Below, one piece after another: positions 27,867 to 36,782 of a stretch of DNA of 64,000 bases. How positions within the stretch are numbered: the first letter of the stretch is position 1; the number at the start of each line of letters is the position of its first letter. The position numbers and the translations under genes were made by a program. The DNA is from Pokkaliibacter sp046614695 (GTDB lineage Bacteria > Pseudomonadota > Gammaproteobacteria > Pseudomonadales > Balneatricaceae): positions 162,775 through 226,774 of the forward strand of contig NZ_JBKKHQ010000009.1 in NCBI RefSeq assembly GCF_046614695.1, in the 5' to 3' direction. Under the pieces are notes generated by a model. The model ran no database searches, was not told the DNA's origin, and saw nothing but the letters and a program-made list of their open reading frames with translations.

Positions 27867-27926
27867 ATTCACTCCAGATACACTTACTTCAGCTACGTTC
27901 ACTTCAAGTACATTCACTTTAGCTAC
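27867..27926. repeat. Four tandem 15-base units upstream of the TSUP gene
   Basis: Imperfect head-to-tail units: ATTCACTCCAGATAC, ACTTACTTCAGCTAC, GTTCACTTCAAGTAC, ATTCACTTTAGCTAC. On the coding (minus) strand each reads approximately GTAGCTGAAGTGAAT and carries a purine-rich, ribosome-site-like core. The unit nearest the gene supplies the actual GGAG site. Confidence 0.85.
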
Positions 27927-27978
27927 AACAGATGGTCAGCCCATCAAGGCAACCTGTTCATCGAAATGGATAAAGTCT

Positions 27979-29550
27979 TCAGCCGCTGGCTCGCCCTTGC
28001 AGTGCAGCACCATCACTGCGCGGGTCCGTGGCAGAATCCGCCCGTCCATCCGCATGACAAAGTACTGCGCCGGCATGCCCCATCAGCTCACTTCTGACGG
28101 GCACTTCACTGGTTTCATGCCCCAGAGCCATCAGCTCAGCATTAATCATTGCGGCTAAATCGGCTTCCAGCTTGAGGGAATGCGACACCTCTCCCCAGGT
28201 TCGCCCCAGCAGCCATCGGCCCTGCTCAATGGCCTCTTCAAGGCTCAGCCCTTCATAGGCATAACGACTGAATACGGCAGCCTGCGTCTGTGGTTGCCCT
28301 TCGCCGCCCATGGTGCCGTACGCGAGCCTGCGTCCATCGCTAAAAAGCGCCATCGCCGGATTCAGGGTATGGAAAGGTCGCACCCCGGGTTTGAGGGCAT
28401 TGGGATGCCTGGGGTCGAGAGAGAAGCTGGTACCGCGATTGTTCATTATCAAACCGTACTCAGGAACCACCACACCACTGCCAAACTCCCAGTAAACGCT
28501 CTGGATAAAAGACACCATCGTGCCCTGTTTATCGACAGCCCCCATCCAAATGGTGTCGCCTGCAGCAGAGGGACGTGGCCAGTCGAGTGCCTGTGCCGGA
28601 TCAACCTTGGCGGCCAGTGCATCCAGTGACTGATCAGTCAGAAGCTCATGCCATCTTTCAGATAAACGGCTGGGGTCAGTAACTTCGCGATCACGTACAA
28701 GAAAGGCTTGCTTGATGCACTCCACCAGATGATGCACACGTTCAGCTTCACTCCAGTCAGAGCGCCAAAGCCTGTCGTAGAGCGCAAGAATAATCAGCGA
28801 GGCAATTCCCTGAGTCGGGGCCGGCAGGTTATAAAGCTGCCCATGACGCGTAGTGACACTCAGTGGCGTGACGGTTTTTGCCTGATAGGCAGCATAATCC
28901 GTCAATCGCAGGGGGCTGCCTTCTCGCTCCAGAGTGGCACAGATAGTCGAGGCGATTTGACCACGATAGGCGCTTTCGAGCCCTTGCGCTGCCAGATCAT
29001 CAAGCAGCTTCACCATACCGGGGTTACGCAACCTGTTACCGACTGTCAGAACCTTACCATCGTCAAGGAAGAGCTCAGCAAAAGCAGGCAAGCCATGTAA
29101 TGCCTCAAAGGTTTTGTGGCTGGCACGAACAAGACTCTCAGTAACGGTAATGCCTTCTTCTGCCAGCGTTCGGGCGGGAGCCAGCAAATGCTCAAGGGAG
29201 AATTGCCGGTCAGGATCTGAAGCCAGAGCCAGTTCCCATCCGGCAAGAGTGCCGCCCAGGGTCACGCACGCACGACCGCCTCGTTCAGGAATGTGCGACT
29301 CTCCCTGATAGAACGAGGGCGTTGCCAGCGCAGCACTGATACCACAAGCGTCTATCGCAACCGGCGCCTCACCGGGACGATGAATCAGCCAGAAGCCATC
29401 ACCCCCGAGACTGTTCATGTGCGGATAAGCCACCGCAATGGCCGCCGCCGCGCAAACCATGGCCTCAATAGCAGAACCACCGGCGTTAAGGACGTCATAA
29501 CCTGCCTGACTGGCCGCATGATGAGGGGCAGTGAAAGCAATTTCAGCCAT
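27979..29550 (-). CDS. Gamma-glutamyltransferase-family oxamate amidohydrolase (HpxW-like)
   Basis: Ntn hydrolase of the GGT family, 523 aa, that self-cleaves to free a catalytic threonine. The processing site is GDTIWMGAVD with Thr333 as nucleophile. Other landmarks are AYPHMNSLGGDGFWLI near residue 50, FGSGVVVPEYGLIMNNRGTSF and the TMGGEGQPQTQA glycine loop. There is no signal peptide, unlike periplasmic GGTs, so the enzyme is cytosolic. Family and context match HpxW of Klebsiella, which hydrolyses oxamate to oxalate and ammonia. Its start overlaps the amidase gene end by eight bases. Confidence 0.82.
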   Translation of the reverse strand: MAEIAFTAPHHAASQAGYDVLNAGGSAIEAMVCAAAAIAVAYPHMNSLGGDGFWLIHRPGEAPVAIDACGISAALATPSFYQGESHIPERGGRACVTLGGTLAGWELALASDPDRQFSLEHLLAPARTLAEEGITVTESLVRASHKTFEALHGLPAFAELFLDDGKVLTVGNRLRNPGMVKLLDDLAAQGLESAYRGQIASTICATLEREGSPLRLTDYAAYQAKTVTPLSVTTRHGQLYNLPAPTQGIASLIILALYDRLWRSDWSEAERVHHLVECIKQAFLVRDREVTDPSRLSERWHELLTDQSLDALAAKVDPAQALDWPRPSAAGDTIWMGAVDKQGTMVSFIQSVYWEFGSGVVVPEYGLIMNNRGTSFSLDPRHPNALKPGVRPFHTLNPAMALFSDGRRLAYGTMGGEGQPQTQAAVFSRYAYEGLSLEEAIEQGRWLLGRTWGEVSHSLKLEADLAAMINAELMALGHETSEVPVRSELMGHAGAVLCHADGRADSATDPRSDGAALQGRASG

Positions 29551-30781
29551 GCAAGAAAGCTCCTGTAGAGAAGTTCAGAGATTCGGCCAATGCCAGCAAA
29601 CTGCGGTCATCACCCGGTCGCGCCATCAAGGATAGCCCCCACGGGCAACCCTCGCTTTGCATCACAGGCATGGAAAGCTGAGGCGCCCCCGCCAAACCGG
29701 CCAAAGCCGTCATCCCCATCAGCTGCTCGCGGTAGGCTGCAAGTGCTGGCGCAGGCAAATCCTTGCGCGGCGAAGCACCGGGCGTTGTTGGCAATACCAA
29801 AAGGGCATTGCCCTGCGTCCAGGTGTTGAAGACCTCCAGGAAGGTCGCCCGTATCTGGCTGGCCTGTTCCTCATCCTCTTGTGTCAGTGTCGAAGACCAT
29901 TGAAAGCGAGAGGCGACATCAGGGGCAAAATGAGGTTTTTGCTGAGTAATCCACTCGCCATGGGTTTGCCAGATCGCACGACCCTGCAGTACCCGAAACG
30001 CCTGACTCAGTTCCGCGAGATAATCCGCTCGGAGAGGAGTCACCTCCGGCTCGGCGTCATCAGATAGAAGACTTGTAACTGAGTTCAGTACGGCCTGATC
30101 GATAAACTCAGGCAAGAGCACACGCACTTTGCTGAAAGAAGACAGAGACTGCTCAGGGAGAAGAACGTTACCAGTCTGCCTGAGCGTTGCAGCATCCCGA
30201 CACAACCAGCCGACGGTATCGAAGGGCGGCGCCAATGCAACCAGTCCATCAGTACTGATCAGCCCATGGGAGGGACGAAAACCAAACACTCCACAGTAAC
30301 TGGCCGGCACGCGGATGGATCCTCCGGTATCAGTACCCAGGCCAATATCCGCATCGCCCCGGGCAACGGCGACCACAGAGCCACTCGAACTCCCTCCCGC
30401 CAAACGGCCCTCGGCAACAGGGTTCGAGGCCACGCCAAAATGCGCATTGATACCATTAAGACTATAAGCCAGCTCATCTGTCTGAGTGCGAGCCAGGCAA
30501 TAACACCCTGCATTCATCAGCTGCTCGACAGCCACTGCGGTATGCGTTGCTGCATCATGGCTGCTTAGCCAGTCAGGATTACCCGCTCCGGTATGAAAGC
30601 CCGCTACTGAGAAAAGATCCTTGATAACCAGACGTTTATCTTTGAGCGGGCCAGTGGTCGTGACTTGCCAGTGTCGTGGCCCTGAAGCGGCATAGACAGA
30701 GGTGTCATCAAGGGAGACAACCTGACTGGAAAGGGGAAGCTCGGAGCGCCCAGCCGTCTCTGGAAGTTTGGGATCATTCAT
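29543..30781 (-). CDS. Amidase signature enzyme (AMI1-like)
   Basis: Ser-cisSer-Lys amidase, 412 aa, shorter than typical GatA/AtzE-type enzymes (about 465-490). Triad candidates: K54 in VIKDLFSVAG, the cis-serine in GGSSSGS (129-135), and S155 in GTDTGGSIRVPAS. The FHTGAGNPDW stretch resembles the plant AMI1/indoleacetamide group. It is the first gene of the catabolic operon and is translationally coupled to the HpxW-like gene. In Klebsiella the corresponding slot is filled by the HpxY/AtzE-type amidase. The substrate may be oxalurate or another ureido intermediate; this is inference. Confidence 0.8.
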   Translation of the reverse strand: MNDPKLPETAGRSELPLSSQVVSLDDTSVYAASGPRHWQVTTTGPLKDKRLVIKDLFSVAGFHTGAGNPDWLSSHDAATHTAVAVEQLMNAGCYCLARTQTDELAYSLNGINAHFGVASNPVAEGRLAGGSSSGSVVAVARGDADIGLGTDTGGSIRVPASYCGVFGFRPSHGLISTDGLVALAPPFDTVGWLCRDAATLRQTGNVLLPEQSLSSFSKVRVLLPEFIDQAVLNSVTSLLSDDAEPEVTPLRADYLAELSQAFRVLQGRAIWQTHGEWITQQKPHFAPDVASRFQWSSTLTQEDEEQASQIRATFLEVFNTWTQGNALLVLPTTPGASPRKDLPAPALAAYREQLMGMTALAGLAGAPQLSMPVMQSEGCPWGLSLMARPGDDRSLLALAESLNFSTGAFLHG

Positions 30782-31055
30782 AGGCTGGCTCCGCGCACGA
30801 TAGAAGTCGCTATAACCGAGGTCCAGTTAGCGAGCATCGGAAAGAAACTATAGTTTCACAGAAGATCAATTATTGATACACCAGTTTCAACCAAGGATCA
30901 ATGCACAACCCGACCCATCTAAAAACAACAAGTCTAAGCAGGTTCTTATTCAACAAACAAATGAAACTATAATTTCATCAATGAGTTCAACAGCAAACTC
31001 CACTTAACTATTGAGTGAGCAAATATCAGACTACGCCTCAGGCATAGAGGCATAA
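30782..31055. promoter_or_regulatory. Control region of the amidase-GGT-TSUP-PucG-AllC operon with paired operators
   Basis: Two related palindromes lie upstream of the amidase start: GAAACTATAGTTTC (30844-30857, perfect) and TGAAACTATAATTTCA (30962-30977, one mismatch between arms). They are 119 bases apart, compatible with looping. GAAA-N-TTTC palindromes are typical of RpiR-type regulators, and RpiR/GntR proteins control hpx genes in Klebsiella. No regulator gene is adjacent. Confidence 0.6.
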
Positions 31056-31087
31056 AAAAAGGCCCATCACCCAGCGGTCATGAGCCT
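31056..31087 (-). terminator. Terminator of the GGDEF-EAL gene
   Basis: On the minus strand GGCTCAT pairs with ATGGGCC (one G-U pair) around the loop gaccgctgggtg and is followed by seven T. It lies about 18 bases after the stop codon. Confidence 0.75.
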
Positions 31088-31104
31088 TTTCTTTACTTCA
31101 GAGA

Positions 31105-33135
31105 CTACACGGTCTCATGGTTATGCTGAAAAAAGAGCGTTTCAAAACGCTTTACCGGCACCGGCTGACTGAAGAAGAAGCCTTGTAGTACATCAAAGCC
31201 ATGCTCACGTAGCCAGCTAATCTGCTCCTGAGTCTCAACACCCTCTGCCACCAGCTTAACTCCCAGAACTTCAGCGATAGACCCAATCAACTGAGTGATC
31301 GCCCCATCTTCTGGCAGCTTGCGAACAAAACTCTTATCCGCCTTGATAACGTCAATAGGCAGCTGATTCAGGTTAGAAAGACTGGAGTAGCCGGTACCGA
31401 AATCATCCAGAGCAATTCGGAAGCCTTTATCACGAAGTAGCGTTAGCTCTTCAATGACTGTCTCAAAATTGTCTATCAGGGTGGACTCGGTCAGCTCGAG
31501 CTCCAGCAGTCGAGCAGGAACACCATATTGTTCAGCTGTCCGAATCAGGAAGTCACTAAAGCCACCTTCGAGCAACTGGATCACAGACACATTGATCGCC
31601 ACAGGAATCGCCGTGCCCTGCTCCATCCAGGTTTTAATAATCCGGCATGCCTCTTCGACCACCCAATTTCCCAGACCAATAATTAGTCTCGTCGACTCAG
31701 CAACAGGAATGAATACATCGGGTGGCACCATGGTTCCGTCATTACGGAACCAGCGCAACAGTGCTTCACAGCTCTCAACCTGCAAGGAACTGGCGGACAT
31801 CTTCGGCTGCAAATAAAGCTCAAAGCCGCCTTCGGCAACAGCCTTCGCCAACTGCGACTCAAGCTGCAGCTTATCGTGAATATTCTGGGTGATCTCGTTA
31901 GTGAAGAAGCCGATCTGGTCACCACCCTGGTTTTTGGCACTCAGTAACGCCAGATCACCATGACGCATCAGGATGTCTGCGCTATCACCATCATCCGGAT
32001 AGAACACCACACCAACGGTGCCGGAGGTGTGAATCTTCTGAAGCTCGCTTCCCTCTTTCACCTCGACACTGTAGCTGGTGCGTAGCAGCTGCAGTAAAGC
32101 ATTGGCGTCCGACACCATTCCTTCAGGCGTCTCGGCGATTTCGTTGATCACCATGAACTCATCACCACCAAGGCGTGAGACAAAAAAGCCGCGCTTCTGA
32201 AAGTTCTCGGTCAGGCGTTCTGCCAGTTGGATCAATACCTTGTCGCCAAGATCATGACCCTCTGAATCATTGATGTTCTTGAAGCGGTCAATATCGAGGA
32301 AGTACACAGCCAGTTTGCTGCCTTCCGCTGCAGCCGTGCTGACAGTCTGCTCCAGCGTCTCCATCGCCAGGTTACGATTCGGCAGATTCGTCAGACGATC
32401 ACGTGTCGCCATGCGCTGCACGCTTTGATTCGCCTCCGATAGCTCGCGGGAATTCTCATTAAAGGCATTCACCAGAGTACCGATTTCATCGGCTTCATGG
32501 TTTTTGGGGATATCAAGCACCAGACGTCCGTTGGCATCAGGACGCTTGCGCACCAGTTGTTCCGCCAGCTGCTTGAGTGGTCGACTTAAAAAACCGTTTA
32601 GAACAAACGCCCAGACAAAGAAAAGCGCCAGGATCAGGCCACAAAGGGTCGACATCAGCAGGATCGAACTCGCCGTCCATTGCTGAAACAGATAATCGTT
32701 CGAGCCTTCGATAGTCAGGGTGCCAATCGGCTTGCCGTCAAAGCTGCCAGAATACTCAGGCGCCACCAGAGACTTATGCACGATCTTGCGCTCTGGCAGC
32801 ACCAGTGTGGCCAACGCAGAAGTTTTGAGATCCTCGCCTTTGTAGAAGCTCGCGTATTGCTCACCGTTTTGCAGAGTGACTTTAACTGCCGCCACCTGAT
32901 CCAGACGCATCAGGCCTTCCAAGGTCTTACGCGTAGAAACCTCATCGTAGGACCAGATCGCTTCTGCGAGAGGTTTTTCAGATGAAATGAGCAGCTCTTC
33001 CAGCAGATTTTCCTGACTGTTAGCCAGCCTGCCCGTGGAGATATAGAGCTGAATGACGATCATTACGACCGCGAAGAGAATGGATGCCGCGCCGAGACGG
33101 ATCATCAGACCGGACTTGATACTACGATTAAACAT
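31105..33135 (-). CDS. Membrane-bound GGDEF-EAL protein (c-di-GMP turnover)
   Basis: 676 aa from the ATG after an AGGGA ribosome site; a GTG six codons earlier is an alternative. Order: TM helix (about 14-34), periplasmic sensor region (35-155) with a short CHASE-like pattern, second TM (about 157-182), HAMP-like linker, GGDEF domain with intact RLGGDEF (about 321-327), and EAL domain with CEALLRW (about 456-462) and DDFGTGYSS. Both active-site motifs are intact, so the protein could make and degrade c-di-GMP. It is monocistronic and divergent from the SulP gene. Confidence 0.92.
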   Translation of the reverse strand: MFNRSIKSGLMIRLGAASILFAVVMIVIQLYISTGRLANSQENLLEELLISSEKPLAEAIWSYDEVSTRKTLEGLMRLDQVAAVKVTLQNGEQYASFYKGEDLKTSALATLVLPERKIVHKSLVAPEYSGSFDGKPIGTLTIEGSNDYLFQQWTASSILLMSTLCGLILALFFVWAFVLNGFLSRPLKQLAEQLVRKRPDANGRLVLDIPKNHEADEIGTLVNAFNENSRELSEANQSVQRMATRDRLTNLPNRNLAMETLEQTVSTAAAEGSKLAVYFLDIDRFKNINDSEGHDLGDKVLIQLAERLTENFQKRGFFVSRLGGDEFMVINEIAETPEGMVSDANALLQLLRTSYSVEVKEGSELQKIHTSGTVGVVFYPDDGDSADILMRHGDLALLSAKNQGGDQIGFFTNEITQNIHDKLQLESQLAKAVAEGGFELYLQPKMSASSLQVESCEALLRWFRNDGTMVPPDVFIPVAESTRLIIGLGNWVVEEACRIIKTWMEQGTAIPVAINVSVIQLLEGGFSDFLIRTAEQYGVPARLLELELTESTLIDNFETVIEELTLLRDKGFRIALDDFGTGYSSLSNLNQLPIDVIKADKSFVRKLPEDGAITQLIGSIAEVLGVKLVAEGVETQEQISWLREHGFDVLQGFFFSQPVPVKRFETLFFQHNHETV

Positions 33136-33891
33136 GGCAGTCCCTGCCATCACCCCGATGGGGATTCACAAATCCTGAAACCATTAAGAGTCCTCCGCTG
33201 CCTTGGCAGCACCCTTATGGAAAAGTTAAGGATTGAAGGTTCGCTGCATCCTTCAGCCAAACACGACAACCACCCTAATTAGAGGTCGGTCCAAGCCAAC
33301 GGTACAGAGCGATTCTGTACACTATCTTTCAGCTATTCTTTCTTAGACGTCATGGTTCCCGAGAACCAACACCATCTGCTTAATCCACCTGCAACGCTAA
33401 ACCAACTCATAAGAGCTTGCTTTTAGTTAAATGAAGTCAGGCAGTTTAAATGGCTGCCGGCAATGAAATCACATTCCACTGCAAGGAACGCTGACCATTC
33501 TCGTCACACATCGGTGATGTCAGGCATAAAGGCTTCGCTAATCTGCTAACGAAATTCTTCAGTGAAATTTCATTTCGCCTAATGCTGTTTTTCATCCAGA
33601 CAGTAAATTCCACACTATCACGCAGTTAGCAGCTAACCAAGAGCACGAAATAGATAATAAGGCGCAGTTACTGCCTTTTTTCTGACATAGCTCAACACTG
33701 CCAGAAGTCACAGCTGTACCCTGTGACTTTCTTGCACAGTGCCTGCAAAATATGACAGCCGTGCGTTTTTGCCATCCTGAGGGCTTTGCTCTAGCATACG
33801 GGCTTCACCGATTTCTCTAAAAACGAAGTACGCCGACCTGAAGCAGTCAGGGACGGCCCGTACTCATTTTGCCGTGCAGAGCAGGATTTAC
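33136..33891. other. Long intergenic region between GGDEF-EAL and SulP genes
   Basis: About 750 bases without a gene. Structures seen: palindrome GTTAGCAGCTAAC (33625-33637) and a perfect hairpin AAGTCACAG-ctgtacc-CTGTGACTT (33705-33729), about 165 bases before the sulP start. Both divergent promoters must lie here. No riboswitch class is recognisable. Confidence 0.5.
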
Positions 33892-35376
33892 ATGAGCGCA
33901 ACGTTAAAACAGCAGTGGCTCTCCAATACACGGGGAGACATTCTTTCAGGGCTGGTCGTCGCCCTGGCACTGATCCCGGAAGCTATCGCTTTCTCGATTA
34001 TCGCCGGTGTTGACCCCAAGGTTGGCTTGTATGCCTCGTTCGCCATCGCCGTGACCACGGCTATTGCCGGCGGCCGCCCTGCGATGATCTCTGCTGCCAC
34101 TGGCGCCATGGCACTATTGATGACCGATCTGGTGAAGGATCACGGTCTGCAGTATCTCTTCGCAGCTTCACTCCTGACCGGCGTCATCCAGATTATTTTT
34201 GGCTATCTGCGCCTTGGCAGCCTCATGCGCTTTGTATCGCGCTCAGTGGTAACAGGCTTTGTTAATGCTCTGGCGATTCTGATTTTCGCCGCCCAGCTTC
34301 CACAGCTGATCGGGCCGGAAATTCGCTGGCCGGTATATGTGATTACAGCAGGTGCTCTTGGTATCATTTATCTGCTGCCTTACGTCACCAAAGCAGTACC
34401 TTCTCCACTGGTCGCCATCATTGTCATGACCGGTATCTGCATGTTCTTCGGCGTTGATATTAATACCGTAGGCGATATGGGAGAGCTGCCTGAAAGCCTG
34501 CCGACTTTCCTGATCCCGGATATCCCGCTAAACCTGCACAGTCTGGAAATCATCTTCCCTTACTCCCTGGCGATGGCTGTCGTTGGTTTGCTTGAGTCCC
34601 TGATGACCGCAACCATTATTGATGACTTTACCGACACTGAAAGTAATAAGAACCGCGAATGCAAAGGTCAGGGTCTGGCAAACATTGTCTCCTCCTGCTT
34701 TGGAGGCATGGCAGGCTGTGCCATGATCGGCCAGTCGGTAATCAACGTTAAGTCCGGTGGTCGCACTCGTCTTTCGACGCTGATCGCCGGTATTGTTCTG
34801 CTGATTCTGGTGGTGTTCCTTGATCGCTGGGTCTCACAGATTCCCATGGCCGCGCTGGTGGCTGTCATGATCATGGTGTCCATTGGTACCTTTAACTGGA
34901 ATTCCCTGATCAAGATTCACACCTTCCCGCTCAGCACCAATATTGTCATGGTTGCCACCGTTATCGTGGTGGTTCTGACCGATAACCTGGCAATGGGTGT
35001 ACTGGTCGGCGTACTCCTTTCGGCACTGTTCTTTGCCAACAAAATCGGCCAGTTCCTGTATGTGGGTAGCGAAGCGTCCGATGAAGGGAAAAAACGGACG
35101 TATCAGGTGATCGGGCAAGTCTTTTTCGCTTCAACGACTCGCTTCAATAACAGCTTTGATTTCAAAGAAGTGCTGGAGCATGTGGTCATTGATGTGAGCA
35201 AAGCCCATTTTTGGGATATCACCGCCGTAGGCGCTCTAGATAAAGTCGTATTGAAGTTTCGCCGTGAAGGAACCACGGTAGAAGTCATTGGTTTGAACCA
35301 GGCCAGTGCCACTCTCATGGACCGCTTTGCTGTTCATGATAAGCCTGACCAGGTCGCCAACCTGATGGATCACTAA
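33892..35376 (+). CDS. SulP family anion transporter with STAS domain
   Basis: Inner-membrane anion transporter of the SLC26/SulP family, 494 aa from the ATG with an AGGA site; a GTG six codons upstream is possible. Landmarks: [20 protein letters not shown] and [19 protein letters not shown] in the first helices, and a C-terminal STAS domain (about 400-490; [21 protein letters not shown]). Members carry sulfate, bicarbonate or dicarboxylates. The universal stress protein gene follows after 12 bases; SulP-Usp pairs in marine bacteria are often linked to bicarbonate uptake. Confidence 0.9.
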   Translation: MSATLKQQWLSNTRGDILSGLVVALALIPEAIAFSIIAGVDPKVGLYASFAIAVTTAIAGGRPAMISAATGAMALLMTDLVKDHGLQYLFAASLLTGVIQIIFGYLRLGSLMRFVSRSVVTGFVNALAILIFAAQLPQLIGPEIRWPVYVITAGALGIIYLLPYVTKAVPSPLVAIIVMTGICMFFGVDINTVGDMGELPESLPTFLIPDIPLNLHSLEIIFPYSLAMAVVGLLESLMTATIIDDFTDTESNKNRECKGQGLANIVSSCFGGMAGCAMIGQSVINVKSGGRTRLSTLIAGIVLLILVVFLDRWVSQIPMAALVAVMIMVSIGTFNWNSLIKIHTFPLSTNIVMVATVIVVVLTDNLAMGVLVGVLLSALFFANKIGQFLYVGSEASDEGKKRTYQVIGQVFFASTTRFNNSFDFKEVLEHVVIDVSKAHFWDITAVGALDKVVLKFRREGTTVEVIGLNQASATLMDRFAVHDKPDQVANLMDH

Positions 35377-35388
35377 AAGGAAGACGTC

Positions 35389-36234
35389 ATGACTCATGTT
35401 GTTGCTTGCGTTGACGGCTCCGCCGCCTCTCCTGTGGTTTGCGACTACGGGGTGTGGGCGAGTAAACAGCTGTCCGCGCCGCTTACGCTGCTGAATGTCA
35501 TCGATAAGCAGCTTTTCCCGGGTTCAGACGACTGGAGTGGTCATCTGGGCTGGGGAACACAAAACGAACTGCTGGAGGAACTGACCTCACTGGATGAGCA
35601 ACGCGCCAAAATTGCCATTAAACAAGGCCAGTCCATCCTTGAGACAGCAAAAAGCCATGTAGCATCGAAGGGAGTGGAGGCTGAGACCCGCCAGCGTCAT
35701 GGTGATGTTGTTGATAGCCTCACCGAGATGGAGAGCTCGACACGCCTGCTGATCGTTGGCAAGCAAGGCAATCAGAATGATGAGGCTCATCCAGTTGGCA
35801 GTCACATTGAGAGCATTATTCGCACCCAGCACAAGCCGATTTTGATTACTCAGAATGAATTCAAAGCGCCAGAGCGACTGCTGATTGCCTATGATGGCAG
35901 CCCCACTCTTGAGAAATCTCTGGTACTGCTTGCTGGCAGCCCACTCTTCCAGGGCGTTGAACTGCATCTTCTTCATGTAGGTGCAAAAACGGCGGTGCTG
36001 GATGAACAGATCAGGGCGGCGACAAATCGTCTTGAGAAAGCGGGCTTTACGGCCCACTCTGCCGTGCATGCAGGAGAGGTCCAGCCCGAGGTGCAGCACT
36101 ATATTGAGAAACATCAGATCGACATGCTGATGATGGGCGCCTACGGTCATTCACGCATTCGACAGTTTTTGATTGGCAGCATCACTACGTCCATGTTGTG
36201 CGCAGTGGATATCCCGCTACTCATTCTGCGCTAG
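35389..36234 (+). CDS. Universal stress protein, tandem UspA domains
   Basis: 281 aa with two UspA domains in tandem (about 1-150 and 155-281). The second carries the ATP-binding-type end GAYGHSRIRQFLIGSITTSML, and the first a degenerate version (GKQGNQNDEAHPVGSHIESI). It is probably cytosolic and dimer-like within one chain. It is co-transcribed with the SulP transporter and may modulate or respond to that transporter's activity. A strong terminator follows. Confidence 0.9.
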   Translation: MTHVVACVDGSAASPVVCDYGVWASKQLSAPLTLLNVIDKQLFPGSDDWSGHLGWGTQNELLEELTSLDEQRAKIAIKQGQSILETAKSHVASKGVEAETRQRHGDVVDSLTEMESSTRLLIVGKQGNQNDEAHPVGSHIESIIRTQHKPILITQNEFKAPERLLIAYDGSPTLEKSLVLLAGSPLFQGVELHLLHVGAKTAVLDEQIRAATNRLEKAGFTAHSAVHAGEVQPEVQHYIEKHQIDMLMMGAYGHSRIRQFLIGSITTSMLCAVDIPLLILR

Positions 36235-36257
36235 TACAGGCTCAGGCTTTTGATAAA

Positions 36258-36292
36258 GCGGCACAGGTTTCCCTGATGCCGCTTTTTTTATG
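36258..36292 (+). terminator. Terminator of the sulP-usp operon
   Basis: AGCGGCACAGG-ttt-CCTGATGCCGCT stem followed by TTTTTTT, about 25 bases after the usp stop. Confidence 0.85.
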
Positions 36293-36333
36293 TTCGTAAA
36301 AACCCCAAACACCCAATCAACAAAGACCAGGAT

Positions 36334-36370
36334 AAAAAAAAGCGCCTTCTCACCGGAGTGAAAAGACGCC
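36334..36370 (-). terminator. Strong minus-strand terminator with no protein gene upstream
   Basis: GCGTCTTTTCAC-tccg-GTGAGAAGGCGC (12 pairs, two G-U) followed by eight T on the minus strand. The only upstream minus-strand frame is an overlapping shadow of the LysR gene, so the terminator most likely ends a small RNA. Confidence 0.85.
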
Positions 36371-36421
36371 ATTGTCAACATGCCCTAATCTGGGAGACCT
36401 ACAAGGTAGATCTGCCCTGCA
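36334..36421 (-). ncRNA. Candidate sigma-54-type small RNA, about 88 nt
   Basis: Inferred from structure; no protein can be read. On the minus strand a sigma-54-like promoter (36432-36447) predicts a start near 36421. The RNA opens with a stem-loop, AGATCTAC-CTT-GTAGGTCT (36395-36413), extended by GGG/CCC. A mostly unpaired middle stretch follows (about 36371-36391, containing GGGCATGTTGACAATGG). It ends in a 12-bp terminator hairpin with eight U (36334-36370). No ORF on the minus strand explains this terminator. The design is that of an Hfq-dependent regulatory RNA. It lies between the usp and LysR genes, 1.4 kb from luxPQ. I could not find the conserved Vibrio Qrr core in it. Confidence 0.6.
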
Positions 36422-36431
36422 CATTACTATA

Positions 36432-36447
36432 TTCAATGTGCGTGCCA
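36432..36447 (-). promoter_or_regulatory. Sigma-54-like promoter for the candidate sRNA
   Basis: Minus-strand TGGCACGCACATTGAA fits TGGCACG-N4-TTGCW except for A in place of the C of the -12 GC, a usually conserved base. It shares TTGGCACGC with the BON promoter at 21861. A TATAGT hexamer just downstream could instead act as a sigma-70 -10 box, although no good -35 is present. Confidence 0.5.
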
Positions 36448-36724
36448 ACTCTGCTCTTAAGCCACTCAAATATCCTCAAAAAGGGAATGCTCAGGAATCA
36501 CCGCCCAGTAACTTCGGGAAAACCCTCATTTCAACCTGAAAAACCCTGTCTACACTTAGGCTCATTGCTTATCTATTAAGAAAACCAACCGTATACATTG
36601 AAAAAAATGATTTCAAAAGTAGGCTTCTGGTAAGCACCATGAACGCTTTTGCACCAGCACCATGAATTATGGCTAAAACCTCGCTCAAAACTGGTGCGCA
36701 GGTATTTTTATAGTGATCAATAAA

Positions 36725-36743
36725 GTTTGTTGCACATGCAAAC
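36725..36743. promoter_or_regulatory. Candidate LysR binding site
   Basis: GTTTGTTGCACATGCAAAC is a near-palindrome (only the central bases differ), located 40 to 58 bases before the LysR start codon. The T-rich/A-rich dyad is typical of LysR autoregulatory sites. Confidence 0.4.
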
Positions 36744-36782
36744 ACTTTGAGTGACACTGTGCCCAGCAGAGAGGAGTGATAC

